64,000 nucleotides of DNA from 79-D21 sp022839995. GTDB taxonomy: Bacteria; Synergistota; Synergistia; Synergistales; 79-D21. Where the stretch lies: assembly GCA_022839995.1 (NCBI GenBank), contig JALHIN010000002.1, positions 45,102 to 109,101 of the forward strand. The letters run 5' to 3'. Shown here piece by piece: positions 48,581 to 57,597 of the stretch; within the stretch, counting starts at the first letter, position 1, and each line of letters opens with the position of its first letter. Both the position numbers and the translations under genes were made by a program. The notes under the pieces are model-generated. The model saw only the letters and a list, made by a program, of their open reading frames with translations. It did no database searches and was not told where the DNA came from.

Positions 48581-50183
48581 CGGTCAGTACCTCTGAATGG
48601 GAAACAATCACTTCTCCAGGGTTGTCCGCCCCCGTCGGTTTCACGTGCCGTTTTTCCGTCATTTCCACAATGGTCGAAGGGTTCGTTCGGGCTTTGCTGA
48701 AGAAGGCCGCGATTGAGGCAGCGGCTTCGACGACTTGCCGGGGCACCGGCCTCTTCCCCGTTTTCAGGATGACATGAGCACCCGGGATCCCCTTTGCATG
48801 GAACCAGAGGTCTTCTGGAGAGGCGAGACGGAAGGTGACTTCCCTGTTGCTTTTTGCGCTCGTACCGACGAAAACCGGGAAACCGCCGATGTCGAAACGT
48901 CGCACGCCGGAGATTCCTTTTGCCGTTTTCTTCCCCGCGGGATACGGTTTCCCGCCGCGGTTGGCCCTCTCGCCGATGGAAAGAGCTTCCGACAGGAGTT
49001 CATCCTGTTCGAGGCACCGGATTTCCTGCTCGGTCTTAAGGATTTCTCTTTGGACCCTTTCTTTCTTTTCCTTCCCCTTGCGGTAACGCCTGAAGCAGGC
49101 CTGGGCGTTTTCGATTCTAGAAAGGCGAGGATCAACCGGGATGAGTATCGTTTGTTCTCCGTGCTCTCCCCAGAAACGTGCCTCGACTTCACGGGCACCG
49201 TCAGGCAACTCTTCACTGCCGGCAAGGAGGGCTTCCCCCCTTTGTTTCCAGAGCTCGGCCAGTTCGCATTCGGCCAACTGGACCCGGAGTCCCTCGAGAC
49301 GGTGTTGAAGCTGCCGGACCTTTCTTCCGGCCGAGGCACAGCGCCTCCCCCCCTCGGTCCCGGAAGCCCGGTCCAACAAACCCTCAGCGATCCGGGAACC
49401 GGCAGCCTCGAGGGGAGTGCCTTCGAGTTTCTCGGCTCCCGGAAGGAGGACGGGAAAAACCAGGAACGATTTTCCGAAACGCTGCGGGAGAAAATTTCCC
49501 GTCGACGGGCGATGGTCCGCCGAGTACAGGCTTTTCAAATACCCGCCTGGATCTTCCAATGTTTGCCAGTTCGATTGCAGACATTCGATCAGGCCCTTTC
49601 CGATCCCCCTCAAAGCCTTTAGCGTGGCTGGCGATAGGTCATCCGGCCATTCTCGAGGCGCCATTCCCCCCACCTCCGGAGGCGGGAGATAGGAAAAGCC
49701 CGGCCGATTCCGGTTCGGCGCTTCCCCGGCCGGTTTTGAGCCTCTTGCGGCTTCAATCACCTGCCGTTTTTCATCGGCCAGGACCAGGTTCGAGAATCTC
49801 ATCGACGCTTCCAGGATCAGCATCCGCTCCCTGGAAATACCGAGCCCGACCGGCTTGACGAATTTCATCAAAAGGACACGATCCGCGTTCAGTTGTTCCG
49901 CTCCAGCCAGGACGGCACCCGACAAGTGACTCTTCAGGGCAAGAAGGATGGGGGGGCTGTGGATTGCCCCCTGTCGGAGGCGATCGACCGTTTCCCTTTT
50001 GACGCTCCCGCAACCGCAGTTTTCCGGGTGCCACGAACAGAGCAGCCAGCCCCTGGGGTGAAGATCCAGGGCGATCCAGAAATCCGCCCCCTCGACACGG
50101 CGCACCCTCGTCCCGATCCAGAAATTCCCCATTTCAACCGACCATGCCCTTACCGTTTCGGGACCAATCTTCACGGTTGTCAC
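48537..50183 (-). CDS. RqcH/NFACT family protein (Rqc2 homologue)
   Basis: A 548-residue protein of the NFACT family (also annotated as fibronectin-binding protein FbpA), which in B. subtilis adds C-terminal alanine tails to stalled nascent chains on split 50S subunits. The NFACT-N domain occupies residues 1-210 with the functional Asp-Arg pair in LNADRVLLMKFV; HhH and coiled-coil segments follow (QLQHRLEGLRVQLAECELAEL, RVQREILKTEQEIRCLEQDEL); the C-terminal NFACT-R part has EDLWFHAKGIPGAHVIL. Slightly shorter than B. subtilis RqcH (about 570). It is tail-to-tail with rluD, overlapping by 44 bases. Confidence 0.9.
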   Translation of the reverse strand: MTTVKIGPETVRAWSVEMGNFWIGTRVRRVEGADFWIALDLHPRGWLLCSWHPENCGCGSVKRETVDRLRQGAIHSPPILLALKSHLSGAVLAGAEQLNADRVLLMKFVKPVGLGISRERMLILEASMRFSNLVLADEKRQVIEAARGSKPAGEAPNRNRPGFSYLPPPEVGGMAPREWPDDLSPATLKALRGIGKGLIECLQSNWQTLEDPGGYLKSLYSADHRPSTGNFLPQRFGKSFLVFPVLLPGAEKLEGTPLEAAGSRIAEGLLDRASGTEGGRRCASAGRKVRQLQHRLEGLRVQLAECELAELWKQRGEALLAGSEELPDGAREVEARFWGEHGEQTILIPVDPRLSRIENAQACFRRYRKGKEKKERVQREILKTEQEIRCLEQDELLSEALSIGERANRGGKPYPAGKKTAKGISGVRRFDIGGFPVFVGTSAKSNREVTFRLASPEDLWFHAKGIPGAHVILKTGKRPVPRQVVEAAASIAAFFSKARTNPSTIVEMTEKRHVKPTGADNPGEVIVSHSEVLTVTARLPDEGFSGSP

Positions 50184-50225
50184 CCCCCGTTTCCCGATAT
50201 CATAGCAGGGGTAGCCCCGTTACCC

Positions 50226-50254
50226 TTGACAAGAACCCCCGCCCTCTCTAAAAT
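50226..50254 (+). promoter_or_regulatory. tRNA cluster promoter
   Basis: Consensus TTGACA (50226-50231), 17 bases, then TAAAAT (50249-50254), ending 19 bases before the first tRNA. It is the closest match to the sigma-70 consensus in the window. Confidence 0.85.
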
Positions 50255-50273
50255 GGTCGACGTCGCATTGAGC

Positions 50274-50348
50274 GGGGCTGTGGCGCAGTGGGAGCGCGAT
50301 TCCTTCGCACGGAATAGGCCAGGGGTTCGAATCCCCTCAGCTCCACCA
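50274..50348 (+). tRNA. tRNA-Ala(CGC)
   Basis: A 75-base cloverleaf with encoded CCA. Acceptor GGGGCTG/CAGCTCC, anticodon stem ATTCC/GGAAT with loop TTCGCAC giving CGC (codon GCG), and T loop TTCGAAT. First of eight tRNA genes. Confidence 0.95.
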
Positions 50349-50384
50349 GGATATCGATCTTGACTCTGTTATCATAGAGAGCGT

Positions 50385-50462
50385 CGGGGCGTAGCGCAGC
50401 CTGGTCAGCGCACCTGCTTTGGGAGCAGGGTGTCGAAGGTTCGAATCCTTTCGCCCCGACCA
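50385..50462 (+). tRNA. tRNA-Pro(UGG)
   Basis: 78 bases with encoded CCA. Acceptor CGGGGCG/CGCCCCG, anticodon stem CCTGC/GCAGG with loop TTTGGGA giving UGG, and T loop TTCGAAT. Confidence 0.96.
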
Positions 50463-50483
50463 CCCTGAAGCTTAGCGGAAAAC

Positions 50484-50560
50484 GCGGGAATAGCTCAGCT
50501 GGCTAGAGCGATGGCCTTCCAAGCCGTAGGTCGCGGGTTCGAATCCCGTTTCCCGCTCCA
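50484..50560 (+). tRNA. tRNA-Gly(UCC)
   Basis: 77 bases with encoded CCA. Acceptor GCGGGAA/TTCCCGC, anticodon loop CTTCCAA giving UCC, T stem GCGGG/CCCGT with loop TTCGAAT. Confidence 0.96.
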
Positions 50561-50571
50561 AAGAAATATAG

Positions 50572-50648
<77 letters not shown>

Positions 50649-50674
50649 CTTGGGAACAATGAAGGATTGGAGCC

Positions 50675-50752
50675 GGTGAGCGTAGCTCAATTGGTCAGAG
50701 CACTGGACTGTGGCTCCAGTGGTTGGGGGTTCAAGTCCCCTCGCTCACCCCA
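50675..50752 (+). tRNA. tRNA-His(GUG)
   Basis: Includes the extra 5' G at 50675 (G-1) facing discriminator C, the identity element of tRNA-His. Acceptor GTGAGCG/CGCTCAC, anticodon loop CTGTGGC giving GUG, and encoded CCA. Confidence 0.95.
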
Positions 50753-50769
50753 AATTGAAGGCGGGACGT

Positions 50770-50845
50770 GCGCCCGTAGCTCAGTGGACAGAGCGGCGGA
50801 CTTCGGATCCGTTGGTCGCGGGTTCAAATCCTGCCGGGCGCGCCA
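50770..50845 (+). tRNA. tRNA-Arg(UCG)
   Basis: 76 bases with encoded CCA. Acceptor GCGCCCG/CGGGCGC, anticodon stem GCGGA/TCCGT with loop CTTCGGA giving UCG for CGA (and CGG by wobble). Most bacteria read CGA with an inosine-containing tRNA-Arg(ACG), so this anticodon is less usual. Confidence 0.93.
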
Positions 50846-50876
50846 GCCAATATAAAACCGAATATCGAGTTGCTGT

Positions 50877-50952
50877 GGACCGTTAGCTCAACTGGCAGAG
50901 CACCTGACTCTTAATCAGGGGGTTACAGGTTCGATTCCTGTACGGTCCACCA
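50877..50952 (+). tRNA. tRNA-Lys(CUU)
   Basis: 76 bases with encoded CCA. Acceptor GGACCGT/ACGGTCC, anticodon stem CTGA/TCAG with loop CTCTTAA giving CUU, and T loop TTCGATT. Eight T residues follow the CCA end directly. Confidence 0.96.
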
Positions 50953-50963
50953 TTTTTTTTCCG

Positions 50964-51048
50964 GCGAGAGTGGTGGAACTGGTAGACACGCTGGACTTAG
51001 GATCCAGTGGCGAAAGCCTTGCGGGTTCAAGTCCCGCCTCTCGCACCA
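50964..51048 (+). tRNA. tRNA-Leu(UAG)
   Basis: 85 bases with the long variable arm of class II tRNAs and encoded CCA. Acceptor GCGAGAG/CTCTCGC, anticodon stem CTGGA/TCCAG with loop CTTAGGA giving UAG. Last gene of the cluster. Confidence 0.96.
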
Positions 51049-51172
51049 GGGAAGTTCCATCCCGGAAACGCCTTGAACCAAACAGCACGGGGTGTCATGT
51101 CGAAGAGAACCCACCGACTTCCAAGGGGATCCGGGGGGTTCTTTCATTCTGTGCTTCGGATCCCAAGCCATG

Positions 51173-51181
51173 TGATATACT
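51173..51181 (+). promoter_or_regulatory. Candidate extended -10 promoter of tig
   Basis: TGATATACT fits the extended -10 pattern, 56 bases before the tig TTG, with no good -35 box. Just upstream, GGGATCCG (51126-51133) and CGGATCCC (51156-51163) form an 8-bp inverted repeat around a 22-base loop that could be an operator or part of the tRNA-operon 3' end. Confidence 0.4.
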
Positions 51182-51236
51182 CTTCACGCCTGAGCCCAAA
51201 CATTAAATGAAGTGAACCTGAAAGGAGTTGTGACGG

Positions 51237-52613
51237 TTGAAAACCGAGATCATTTCACAAGAGGGCAACAAACAGCGGATCCGGGCAACGATCGATGCCC
51301 AGGAATTCCAGAAAGCTTTGAACACGGTCGTCGGCGAACTGTCCCGCAAGGCCAACATCAAGGGGTTCCGAAAGGGGAAGGTCCCAAGGAATGTCCTGGA
51401 GATGTACTTCGGCCGCGAAGGCATTTATTCCGAAGCGCTGGAGAAGGTCCTGCCTGCGGCCATGGGGGAAATCGTCGAGGAATACGACCTCAGCCTGATC
51501 AGCGAGCCCGAAGTCGACCTTGAAGGAGAAGTGGAAGAGGGGAAGCCGGTCACCGCGGTGTTCACGTTTGAAGTCCGCCCGGAGGTGATCCTGCCGGACC
51601 TGGCCTCGATCGTCGTTGAAAAGCCGGTTGTCGAGGTGACGGACGCCATGGTGGACGAGGCCGTAGAGCAGATCCGCCTCCGGCATTCCGAGCTGAAGCC
51701 GGTGGAGAACCGGACTTCAAGGGAAGGCGACGCGGTTTCCGTGGAATACACCACCCAGATCGTGGAGGAGGGCAAGGAGAACACCGCTTCCTCGCCGCAA
51801 ACCACGACCATTCAGCTTGACCCCGAATCCCTGCGGGAAGAACTGAAAAACGCCCTGACCGGAAAGAACATCGGGGACGAGGAATCGGTGGAAATCACCA
51901 TCGAAGCCGAGCATCCCGATCCTTCCATTGCCGGGAAAACGCTGCGCTACAACTTGAAAGTCAAGGAAATCCTCGAACGAATCCTGCCCGAACTCGACGA
52001 GGCTTTTGTCCGGAAGACCTCGCAGGATCGGCTCACGAGCCTTGAGGAGTTCAGAAAGGAAGTTGCCGAACGGATCGAAGAGCAGATCCGCCGGGACGTG
52101 CAGAACGCCATGGAGGCGAATGCCCTTTCAAAGCTCCGGGACGCGGCCCAGGTAACGGTACCGGAGACGTTGATCGAGCGACAGGTCGCGTCCATGAAGG
52201 AAGAGGAAGCGGCCCAGATCAAGAAGCAGTTCAACCTTTCCATGGAAGAATATCTCGACAAGAACGGGATCAAACCGGAGACCTTCGAACAAAGCATTCG
52301 TGAACGGGCAGAACGGATCGTCCGACAGACGCTGATCCTGGAAGCGCTGGCGGACGAACGCTCGATCGAGGTCGTTTCCCAGGACATCGAGGCGGAGATC
52401 CAAAACCTGGCAGATTCCCTAAGAGCCGATCCTGAGCGGATTCGCTCCCTCCTGTTCAAGGACCGGGAGCGGATGACGGACTTTCTCCACCGCATCCGCA
52501 TGAACAAGGCCATCAGCCAGCTTCTTTCCGAGGTCACGATCAAGGAAGTGTTTCCCAACTCCGCGGCAAACGGGACCGAACCCTCTTCCACCGCGAGCGG
52601 GGAAAATTCCTGA
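51237..52613 (+). CDS. tig: Trigger factor
   Basis: A 458-residue ribosome-bound chaperone and prolyl isomerase. The N-terminal domain has the ribosome-docking signature KGFRKGKVPRNVLEMYFG; the FKBP-type PPIase domain lies at about 150-240; the rest is the helical chaperone cradle. TTG start with AAAGGAG nine bases upstream. It is followed by clpP with a ribosome site just beyond its stop; tig-clpP-clpX-lon is a widespread order. Confidence 0.96.
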   Translation: MKTEIISQEGNKQRIRATIDAQEFQKALNTVVGELSRKANIKGFRKGKVPRNVLEMYFGREGIYSEALEKVLPAAMGEIVEEYDLSLISEPEVDLEGEVEEGKPVTAVFTFEVRPEVILPDLASIVVEKPVVEVTDAMVDEAVEQIRLRHSELKPVENRTSREGDAVSVEYTTQIVEEGKENTASSPQTTTIQLDPESLREELKNALTGKNIGDEESVEITIEAEHPDPSIAGKTLRYNLKVKEILERILPELDEAFVRKTSQDRLTSLEEFRKEVAERIEEQIRRDVQNAMEANALSKLRDAAQVTVPETLIERQVASMKEEEAAQIKKQFNLSMEEYLDKNGIKPETFEQSIRERAERIVRQTLILEALADERSIEVVSQDIEAEIQNLADSLRADPERIRSLLFKDRERMTDFLHRIRMNKAISQLLSEVTIKEVFPNSAANGTEPSSTASGENS

Positions 52614-52631
52614 ATGACGGGAGGTGTCGGC

Positions 52632-53219
52632 ATGTCGTCCATTCTCGTCCCGATGGTCATCGAGCAAACCGGCAGAGGAGAACGCTCCTACGACATTTAC
52701 AGCCGCCTTCTGAAAGACAGGATCGTCTTCATCGGCCAGGAAATCGACGATCACGTGGCAAACATCGTCATCGCGCAGCTTCTTTTCCTTGAAAGCGAGG
52801 ACCCGGACAAGGATATCTACCTTTACATCAACAGCCCCGGGGGGATCGTCACTGCTGGCCTTGCGATCTACGACACGATGCAGTACGTCAAGTGCCCGGT
52901 CTCGACCATTTGCGTGGGTCAGGCCTCCAGCATGGCCGCCGTCCTGCTCGCCGCCGGGGAGAAGGACAAGCGGATCGCCCTCCCGAATGCACGGATCATG
53001 ATCCACCAACCCCTCGGCGGAGCCCAGGGGCAAGCCACCGACATCGATATCCAGGCGCGGGAAATCCTCCGGGTCAAGCAGACGGTAAACGGCATCCTCG
53101 CGAAACATACCGGACAATCCATCGACAAGATCACGCTCGACACCGACCGGGATTTCTTCATGTCGGCAGAGGAAGCCAAAACCTACGGGATCATCGACCG
53201 CATCATCGAGAAACGCTAG
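52632..53219 (+). CDS. clpP: ATP-dependent Clp protease proteolytic subunit
   Basis: A 195-residue serine peptidase forming the two-ring proteolytic chamber used by ClpX. The catalytic Ser is in GQASSMAAVLLAAG, His in RIMIHQPLGG, and Asp is in the C-terminal third. ATG 52632 is preferred to the ATG at 52614 because GGGAGG lies seven bases before it. Confidence 0.97.
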   Translation: MSSILVPMVIEQTGRGERSYDIYSRLLKDRIVFIGQEIDDHVANIVIAQLLFLESEDPDKDIYLYINSPGGIVTAGLAIYDTMQYVKCPVSTICVGQASSMAAVLLAAGEKDKRIALPNARIMIHQPLGGAQGQATDIDIQAREILRVKQTVNGILAKHTGQSIDKITLDTDRDFFMSAEEAKTYGIIDRIIEKR

Positions 53220-53244
53220 GATGCAGATCCAGCGCAGGACCTCT

Positions 53245-53284
53245 GCGGAAGGGGAGAGGAGCGCCTCTCCCCTTCTGCTTTTTT
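53245..53284 (+). terminator. Terminator between clpP and clpX
   Basis: A stem of about 14 bp (GCGGAAGGGGAGAGG with CCTCTCCCCTTCTGC, one G-T pair, loop AGCG) followed by six T residues. It divides tig-clpP from clpX-lon. Confidence 0.9.
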
Positions 53285-53354
53285 CCGGCATGCGATAGAC
53301 TATGATATTGTTCCCGGCTTCAGGAAAACTGAAGCTGAAGAGGGGAGGACCATC

Positions 53355-54638
53355 ATGTTCCAACAGGATGACGGAAACGGCCGAAAACGGAAGAACCTAC
53401 GCTGCTCGTTCTGCGGCAAGGCGCAGGACGAGGTGGGTCGGTTGATTTCCGGACCCGGCGTCACGATTTGCAACGAATGCGTGCATCTTTGCAACCTCAT
53501 TCTGAAAGAAGAACTTGAGGAACCACGGCAAGAGGCCTCGGGCCTCCCGTTTGCAACGGGAAAGATCCCGAATCCCAGGGAAATCTTCCGTTTCCTGGAC
53601 AACTATGTCGTGGGGCAAACCCTGGCGAAAAAGATCCTTTCAGTGGCGGTTTACAACCATTACCGCCGGATTCAGAGCAACGCCGAGGGCCAGGATGACG
53701 TTGAGATGCAGAAAAGCAATGTCGTTCTGATCGGCCCGACCGGAAGCGGGAAAACCCTGCTGGCCCAAAGCATGGCCCGGTTCCTGAAGGTTCCTTTTGC
53801 CATGGCGGACGCCACGACATTGACCGAGGCAGGGTACGTGGGTGAAGACGTGGAAAACATCCTCGTCCGGCTTCTCCAGGCGGCCGACTACGATTTGAAG
53901 GCCGCCGAGCGTGGGATCATCTACCTGGACGAAGTCGACAAGATCGGGCGAAAATCCGAATCCGCCTCCATCACCCGCGACGTTTCAGGAGAGGGCGTAC
54001 AGCAGGCCCTTCTCCGGATTCTCGAAGGCACGGTTGCCAACGTTCCCCCCAAGGGGGGCCGGAAGCATCCATACCAGGACTTCATCCAGATGGATACCCG
54101 GAATATTCTCTTCGTCTGCGGGGGATCCTTCGAGGGACTGGAGGAGATCATCGCCAACCGGATCAACAAGAAGACCATCGGTTTCGGCGGGACGGTCCTG
54201 AGCAACGACAAGCGGGCCCGGTACGAACTCCTCTCACACGTGCAGCCGGAGGACCTCGTCACCTTCGGGTTCATCCCGGAGTTCGTCGGCAGGCTGGCGA
54301 TTTTCGCTCCTCTGGAGGGACTCGACGAAGAAGCCCTGGTACGGATCCTTCGCGAGCCCAAGAACGCCCTGATCCGGCAATACGAGAAAGCGTTCGAGCT
54401 CGAGGGAGTTCGCCTTCACTGCACCGACGAAGCGGTGAGGAGCATTGCCCGCCTTGCAGCAAAACGAAACACCGGGGCCAGGGGATTGCGTTCGATCCTG
54501 GAGTCGATCATGCTCGACCTGATGTTTGACCTCCCCTCGAAATCCGCGGAGATCGCCAGCGTCACAATCACGCGGGAAACGGTGGAGGAGGGCGCCCCTC
54601 CTTTGTTCGAACCCAAAACTGGCAAGGAGGTCGCCTGA
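53355..54638 (+). CDS. clpX: ATP-dependent Clp protease ATP-binding subunit ClpX
   Basis: A 427-residue AAA+ unfoldase. The zinc-binding domain is at 15-45 (CSFCGKAQDEVGRL, CNECVHLC), Walker A is GPTGSGKTLLAQ, Walker B is IIYLDEVDKIG, and the pore and sensor segments follow. The leader has a small hairpin (GCTTCAG/CTGAAGC, 53317-53335) and a TATGAT at 53301-53306, so clpX probably has its own promoter beyond the clpP terminator. GAGGGGAGG precedes the ATG. Confidence 0.97.
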   Translation: MFQQDDGNGRKRKNLRCSFCGKAQDEVGRLISGPGVTICNECVHLCNLILKEELEEPRQEASGLPFATGKIPNPREIFRFLDNYVVGQTLAKKILSVAVYNHYRRIQSNAEGQDDVEMQKSNVVLIGPTGSGKTLLAQSMARFLKVPFAMADATTLTEAGYVGEDVENILVRLLQAADYDLKAAERGIIYLDEVDKIGRKSESASITRDVSGEGVQQALLRILEGTVANVPPKGGRKHPYQDFIQMDTRNILFVCGGSFEGLEEIIANRINKKTIGFGGTVLSNDKRARYELLSHVQPEDLVTFGFIPEFVGRLAIFAPLEGLDEEALVRILREPKNALIRQYEKAFELEGVRLHCTDEAVRSIARLAAKRNTGARGLRSILESIMLDLMFDLPSKSAEIASVTITRETVEEGAPPLFEPKTGKEVA

Positions 54639-54641
54639 TCC

Positions 54642-56990
54642 ATGAGGCGAGTCGCTCCCAGGCGGAAATTGCCGGTTCTCCCTCTCAGGGACACCGTCCT
54701 TTTCCCCGGCCTGATGATCCCTCTCTTCGTCGGGAGGCCGAGGTCCCTCAAAGCGCTGGAATCTGCCTCGACAAGGGGAAGGCGCGTCGTCGTGGTCGCC
54801 CAAAAGAACTCGAAGGAAGAGGATCCTGCCGAAGAAGACCTCTACGAGCTGGGAACGCTGGCTTCCGTCCTGCAGACGGCCAGGCTGCCGGATGGGACCG
54901 TCAAGGTTTTGCTGGAAGGCTTATCCCGCGTCCAGATCGAGGAGTTCGATATTTCCGAAGAAAAGATCGAAGCTTGGGTGCTGCCCGTCCCTTCCCAAAA
55001 GGAAGACTTCGAGGATCAGCCTCTTCGGCGTGCACTCCTGGACCAGTTTGAAAAGCTCGCATCCTACAGCAGCAAGATTCCGGACGAAATCCCCGGATCC
55101 CTCTTCGAGATCGAGGGGCTTTCCATGCTTGCGGATGTGATCGCTTCCCACGTGGACCTCAAGGTGGAAGAAAAGCAGCGAATCCTGGAAATGGCTGATC
55201 CCGTGACCAAATCCGAGTCTCTCCTGAAGTTCCTGATACGGGAAACGGAGATCCTCCAGCTGGAAAGCGAAATCCACGAGCGTGTCCGCCAGGAAATCGA
55301 CCGGACTCACCGCGAGTATTACTTGAAGGAACAGATGAAAGTGATCCAGACCGAGCTGGATTCCCGACAGGGATTGAGCGAGGTCGACGAACTGGCGGGG
55401 AGGATCCGTAACAGCGGGATGCCTGCCGAAGTGGAGGAAAAAGCCCTCCATGAGCTTGACCGTTTCTCCAAGATGCCCCCCGTGTCGGCTGAAGCGACGG
55501 TAGCCAGATCCTACATCGAGTGGCTGATCGAACTTCCGTGGAGCAAAACATCCCGGGACCGCTTGGACATTCGTCTTGCAAAAACCGTTCTGGACGCGGA
55601 TCACTACGGTTTGGACGAAGTCAAGGAAAGGATCCTGGAGTTCCTAGCCGTAAGAAAACTCGCCCCAAAGGATGCCCGTTCCCAGGTCATCTGTTTTGTC
55701 GGCCCCCCGGGTGTCGGGAAAACCTCCCTGGGCCGGTCCATCGCGAAAGCGATGGACCGGAAGTTCGTCCAGATGTCTCTCGGGGGCATTCGGGACGAAG
55801 CGGAGATCCGGGGACACCGGCGAACCTATGTTGGAGCTCTGCCGGGAAGAATTTTGCAGAAGATCCGCCAGGCGGGCACCCGGAATCCGGTACTCCTTCT
55901 GGACGAGATCGACAAGGTGGGGACCGATTTTCGGGGCGACCCGTCCTCTGCCCTGCTCGAAGTACTCGATCCCGAGCAGAATTCCGCCTTTACGGACCAT
56001 TTCCTCGAGGTCCCCTTCAACCTTGGCCAGACGCTTTTCATCACGACGGCAAACGTGACCCATACGATCCCAGCCCCGTTGCTTGACAGGATGGAAATCA
56101 TCCGGATCCCTGGCTATGCCACCGAAGAGAAGGTCCAGATCGCTCAACGGCACTTGTGGCCGAAGGTATTACGGTCAAGCGGACTGGATCGGGAAACCGT
56201 CACGCTCGAAACCGAAACCCTGAGGGTGATTGTGGAGCGCTACACCAGCGAATCCGGGGTCCGGGAACTCGAGCGCCTCCTTTTCCGAATCGCCCGGAAG
56301 CTGGCGAGGAGGATCCTCGAAAACGGCGGCTCCAGGGGGGCGAAGAGAAGGCAAGAACCGATCCGGATCGATGCCACGGACCTGCCGGAATACCTGGGGG
56401 CTCCCAGGAAAAGCCATCCATCCCTGCCCGAATACGACCAGGTGGGAGCGGCGGTCGGACTGGCCTGGACCGAGGCCGGAGGCGAAGCCCTCGTCGTTGA
56501 AAGCGTCACCATGAAGGGAAAGGGTGGACTTACCTTAACGGGCAACCTTGGGGAGATCATGCAGGAATCGGCTACCGCAGCCATGGGATACCTTCGCTCG
56601 ACGGCCGGAAAGTGGGGCCTTGACGAAGTCGCTTGGCAAAACCTGGACACCCACGTCCATGTCCCGGAAGGGGCGATCCCCAAGGACGGACCTTCGGCGG
56701 GAATCACGATTGCCACCGCGCTGCTTTCCTCGCTCAGCGGCAGGCCCATCCGCCACGACGTTGCGATGACAGGGGAGATCACCTTGCGCGGAAAGGTGCT
56801 TCCCGTCGGGGGGATCAAGGAAAAAGTGCTCGCAGCGAAACGTTACGGGATCCGGGACCTGATCCTCCCGGCCGCCAACCAGGCGGATTGGGAGGAATTG
56901 CCCGAATGGATCCGGGAAAACATGAAGGTATCGTTTGTCTCGTCCGCAGACGATGTCTTTCGCCTAGCACTCAAGGGAGAAGTTTCCTGA
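54642..56990 (+). CDS. lon: ATP-dependent protease Lon
   Basis: A 782-residue LonA-type protease. The N-terminal substrate-binding domain occupies 1-300 (LPVLPLRDTVLFPGLMIPLF), then AAA+ with GPPGVGKTSLG and VLLLDEIDKVG, then the peptidase domain with the catalytic Ser in PKDGPSAGITIATAL and Lys in GGIKEKVLAAKRYG. It starts three bases after clpX and its stop overlaps engB, so the protein-quality genes are co-transcribed. Confidence 0.97.
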   Translation: MRRVAPRRKLPVLPLRDTVLFPGLMIPLFVGRPRSLKALESASTRGRRVVVVAQKNSKEEDPAEEDLYELGTLASVLQTARLPDGTVKVLLEGLSRVQIEEFDISEEKIEAWVLPVPSQKEDFEDQPLRRALLDQFEKLASYSSKIPDEIPGSLFEIEGLSMLADVIASHVDLKVEEKQRILEMADPVTKSESLLKFLIRETEILQLESEIHERVRQEIDRTHREYYLKEQMKVIQTELDSRQGLSEVDELAGRIRNSGMPAEVEEKALHELDRFSKMPPVSAEATVARSYIEWLIELPWSKTSRDRLDIRLAKTVLDADHYGLDEVKERILEFLAVRKLAPKDARSQVICFVGPPGVGKTSLGRSIAKAMDRKFVQMSLGGIRDEAEIRGHRRTYVGALPGRILQKIRQAGTRNPVLLLDEIDKVGTDFRGDPSSALLEVLDPEQNSAFTDHFLEVPFNLGQTLFITTANVTHTIPAPLLDRMEIIRIPGYATEEKVQIAQRHLWPKVLRSSGLDRETVTLETETLRVIVERYTSESGVRELERLLFRIARKLARRILENGGSRGAKRRQEPIRIDATDLPEYLGAPRKSHPSLPEYDQVGAAVGLAWTEAGGEALVVESVTMKGKGGLTLTGNLGEIMQESATAAMGYLRSTAGKWGLDEVAWQNLDTHVHVPEGAIPKDGPSAGITIATALLSSLSGRPIRHDVAMTGEITLRGKVLPVGGIKEKVLAAKRYGIRDLILPAANQADWEELPEWIRENMKVSFVSSADDVFRLALKGEVS

Positions 56991-57595
56991 TGCCCCGGCA
57001 ATGGATCTATGAAGAGGCCATAACGGCCTTTCTCGAAAACCAGCTGCCGCCGTTCGGCCTGCCGGAGATCACGGTCCTGGGCAGGTCGAACGTCGGAAAG
57101 TCCAGCCTGATCAACAAGCTGGCGGCCAGATCGATCGCCCGTTCCAGCGCAACCCCCGGCAAGACACGGAGCATCAACTTTTTCAGGTTCCGCGGGAAAC
57201 ACGCCTTTTACCTCGTGGATCTCCCCGGTTACGGGTATTCCGCAGTTTCCCAGGATACCCGCCGTTCCTGGAAACGCCTGATCGAAACCTACATGGCACG
57301 GAACTCGGCGATCCTGCACCTGCACCTTGTGGATTTCAGGCATGGCTACCTCAAGACCGATGAAGCCCTGAGGACATGGCTCGCTTGCCAGGAAGCCCCA
57401 ACTGTGACCGTCTTCACAAAGGCCGACAAGATCCCCAAAGGGAAGTGGAAAGCGCTCCTGTCCAATTATTGCAGGGGAGCGGAGTGCGCATTTGTCACGT
57501 CGGCCGAAACCGGAGCCGGTGTTGACGACCTCCGGCATTTTCTGGAAGATTACGTCGACCGTTCGCTTGGAGGCGACGGTCGCGAGGAGGAATGA
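56990..57595 (+). CDS. engB: Ribosome biogenesis GTPase EngB (YihA/YsxC)
   Basis: A 201-residue GTPase needed for 50S assembly. G1 GRSNVGKSSLIN, G2 in TPGKTRSINFF, G3 DLPGYGYS and G4 TKADK are all intact. The ATG shares bases with the lon stop (TGATG). lon-engB adjacency is common in bacteria. Confidence 0.96.
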   Translation: MPRQWIYEEAITAFLENQLPPFGLPEITVLGRSNVGKSSLINKLAARSIARSSATPGKTRSINFFRFRGKHAFYLVDLPGYGYSAVSQDTRRSWKRLIETYMARNSAILHLHLVDFRHGYLKTDEALRTWLACQEAPTVTVFTKADKIPKGKWKALLSNYCRGAECAFVTSAETGAGVDDLRHFLEDYVDRSLGGDGREEE

Positions 57596-57597
57596 CG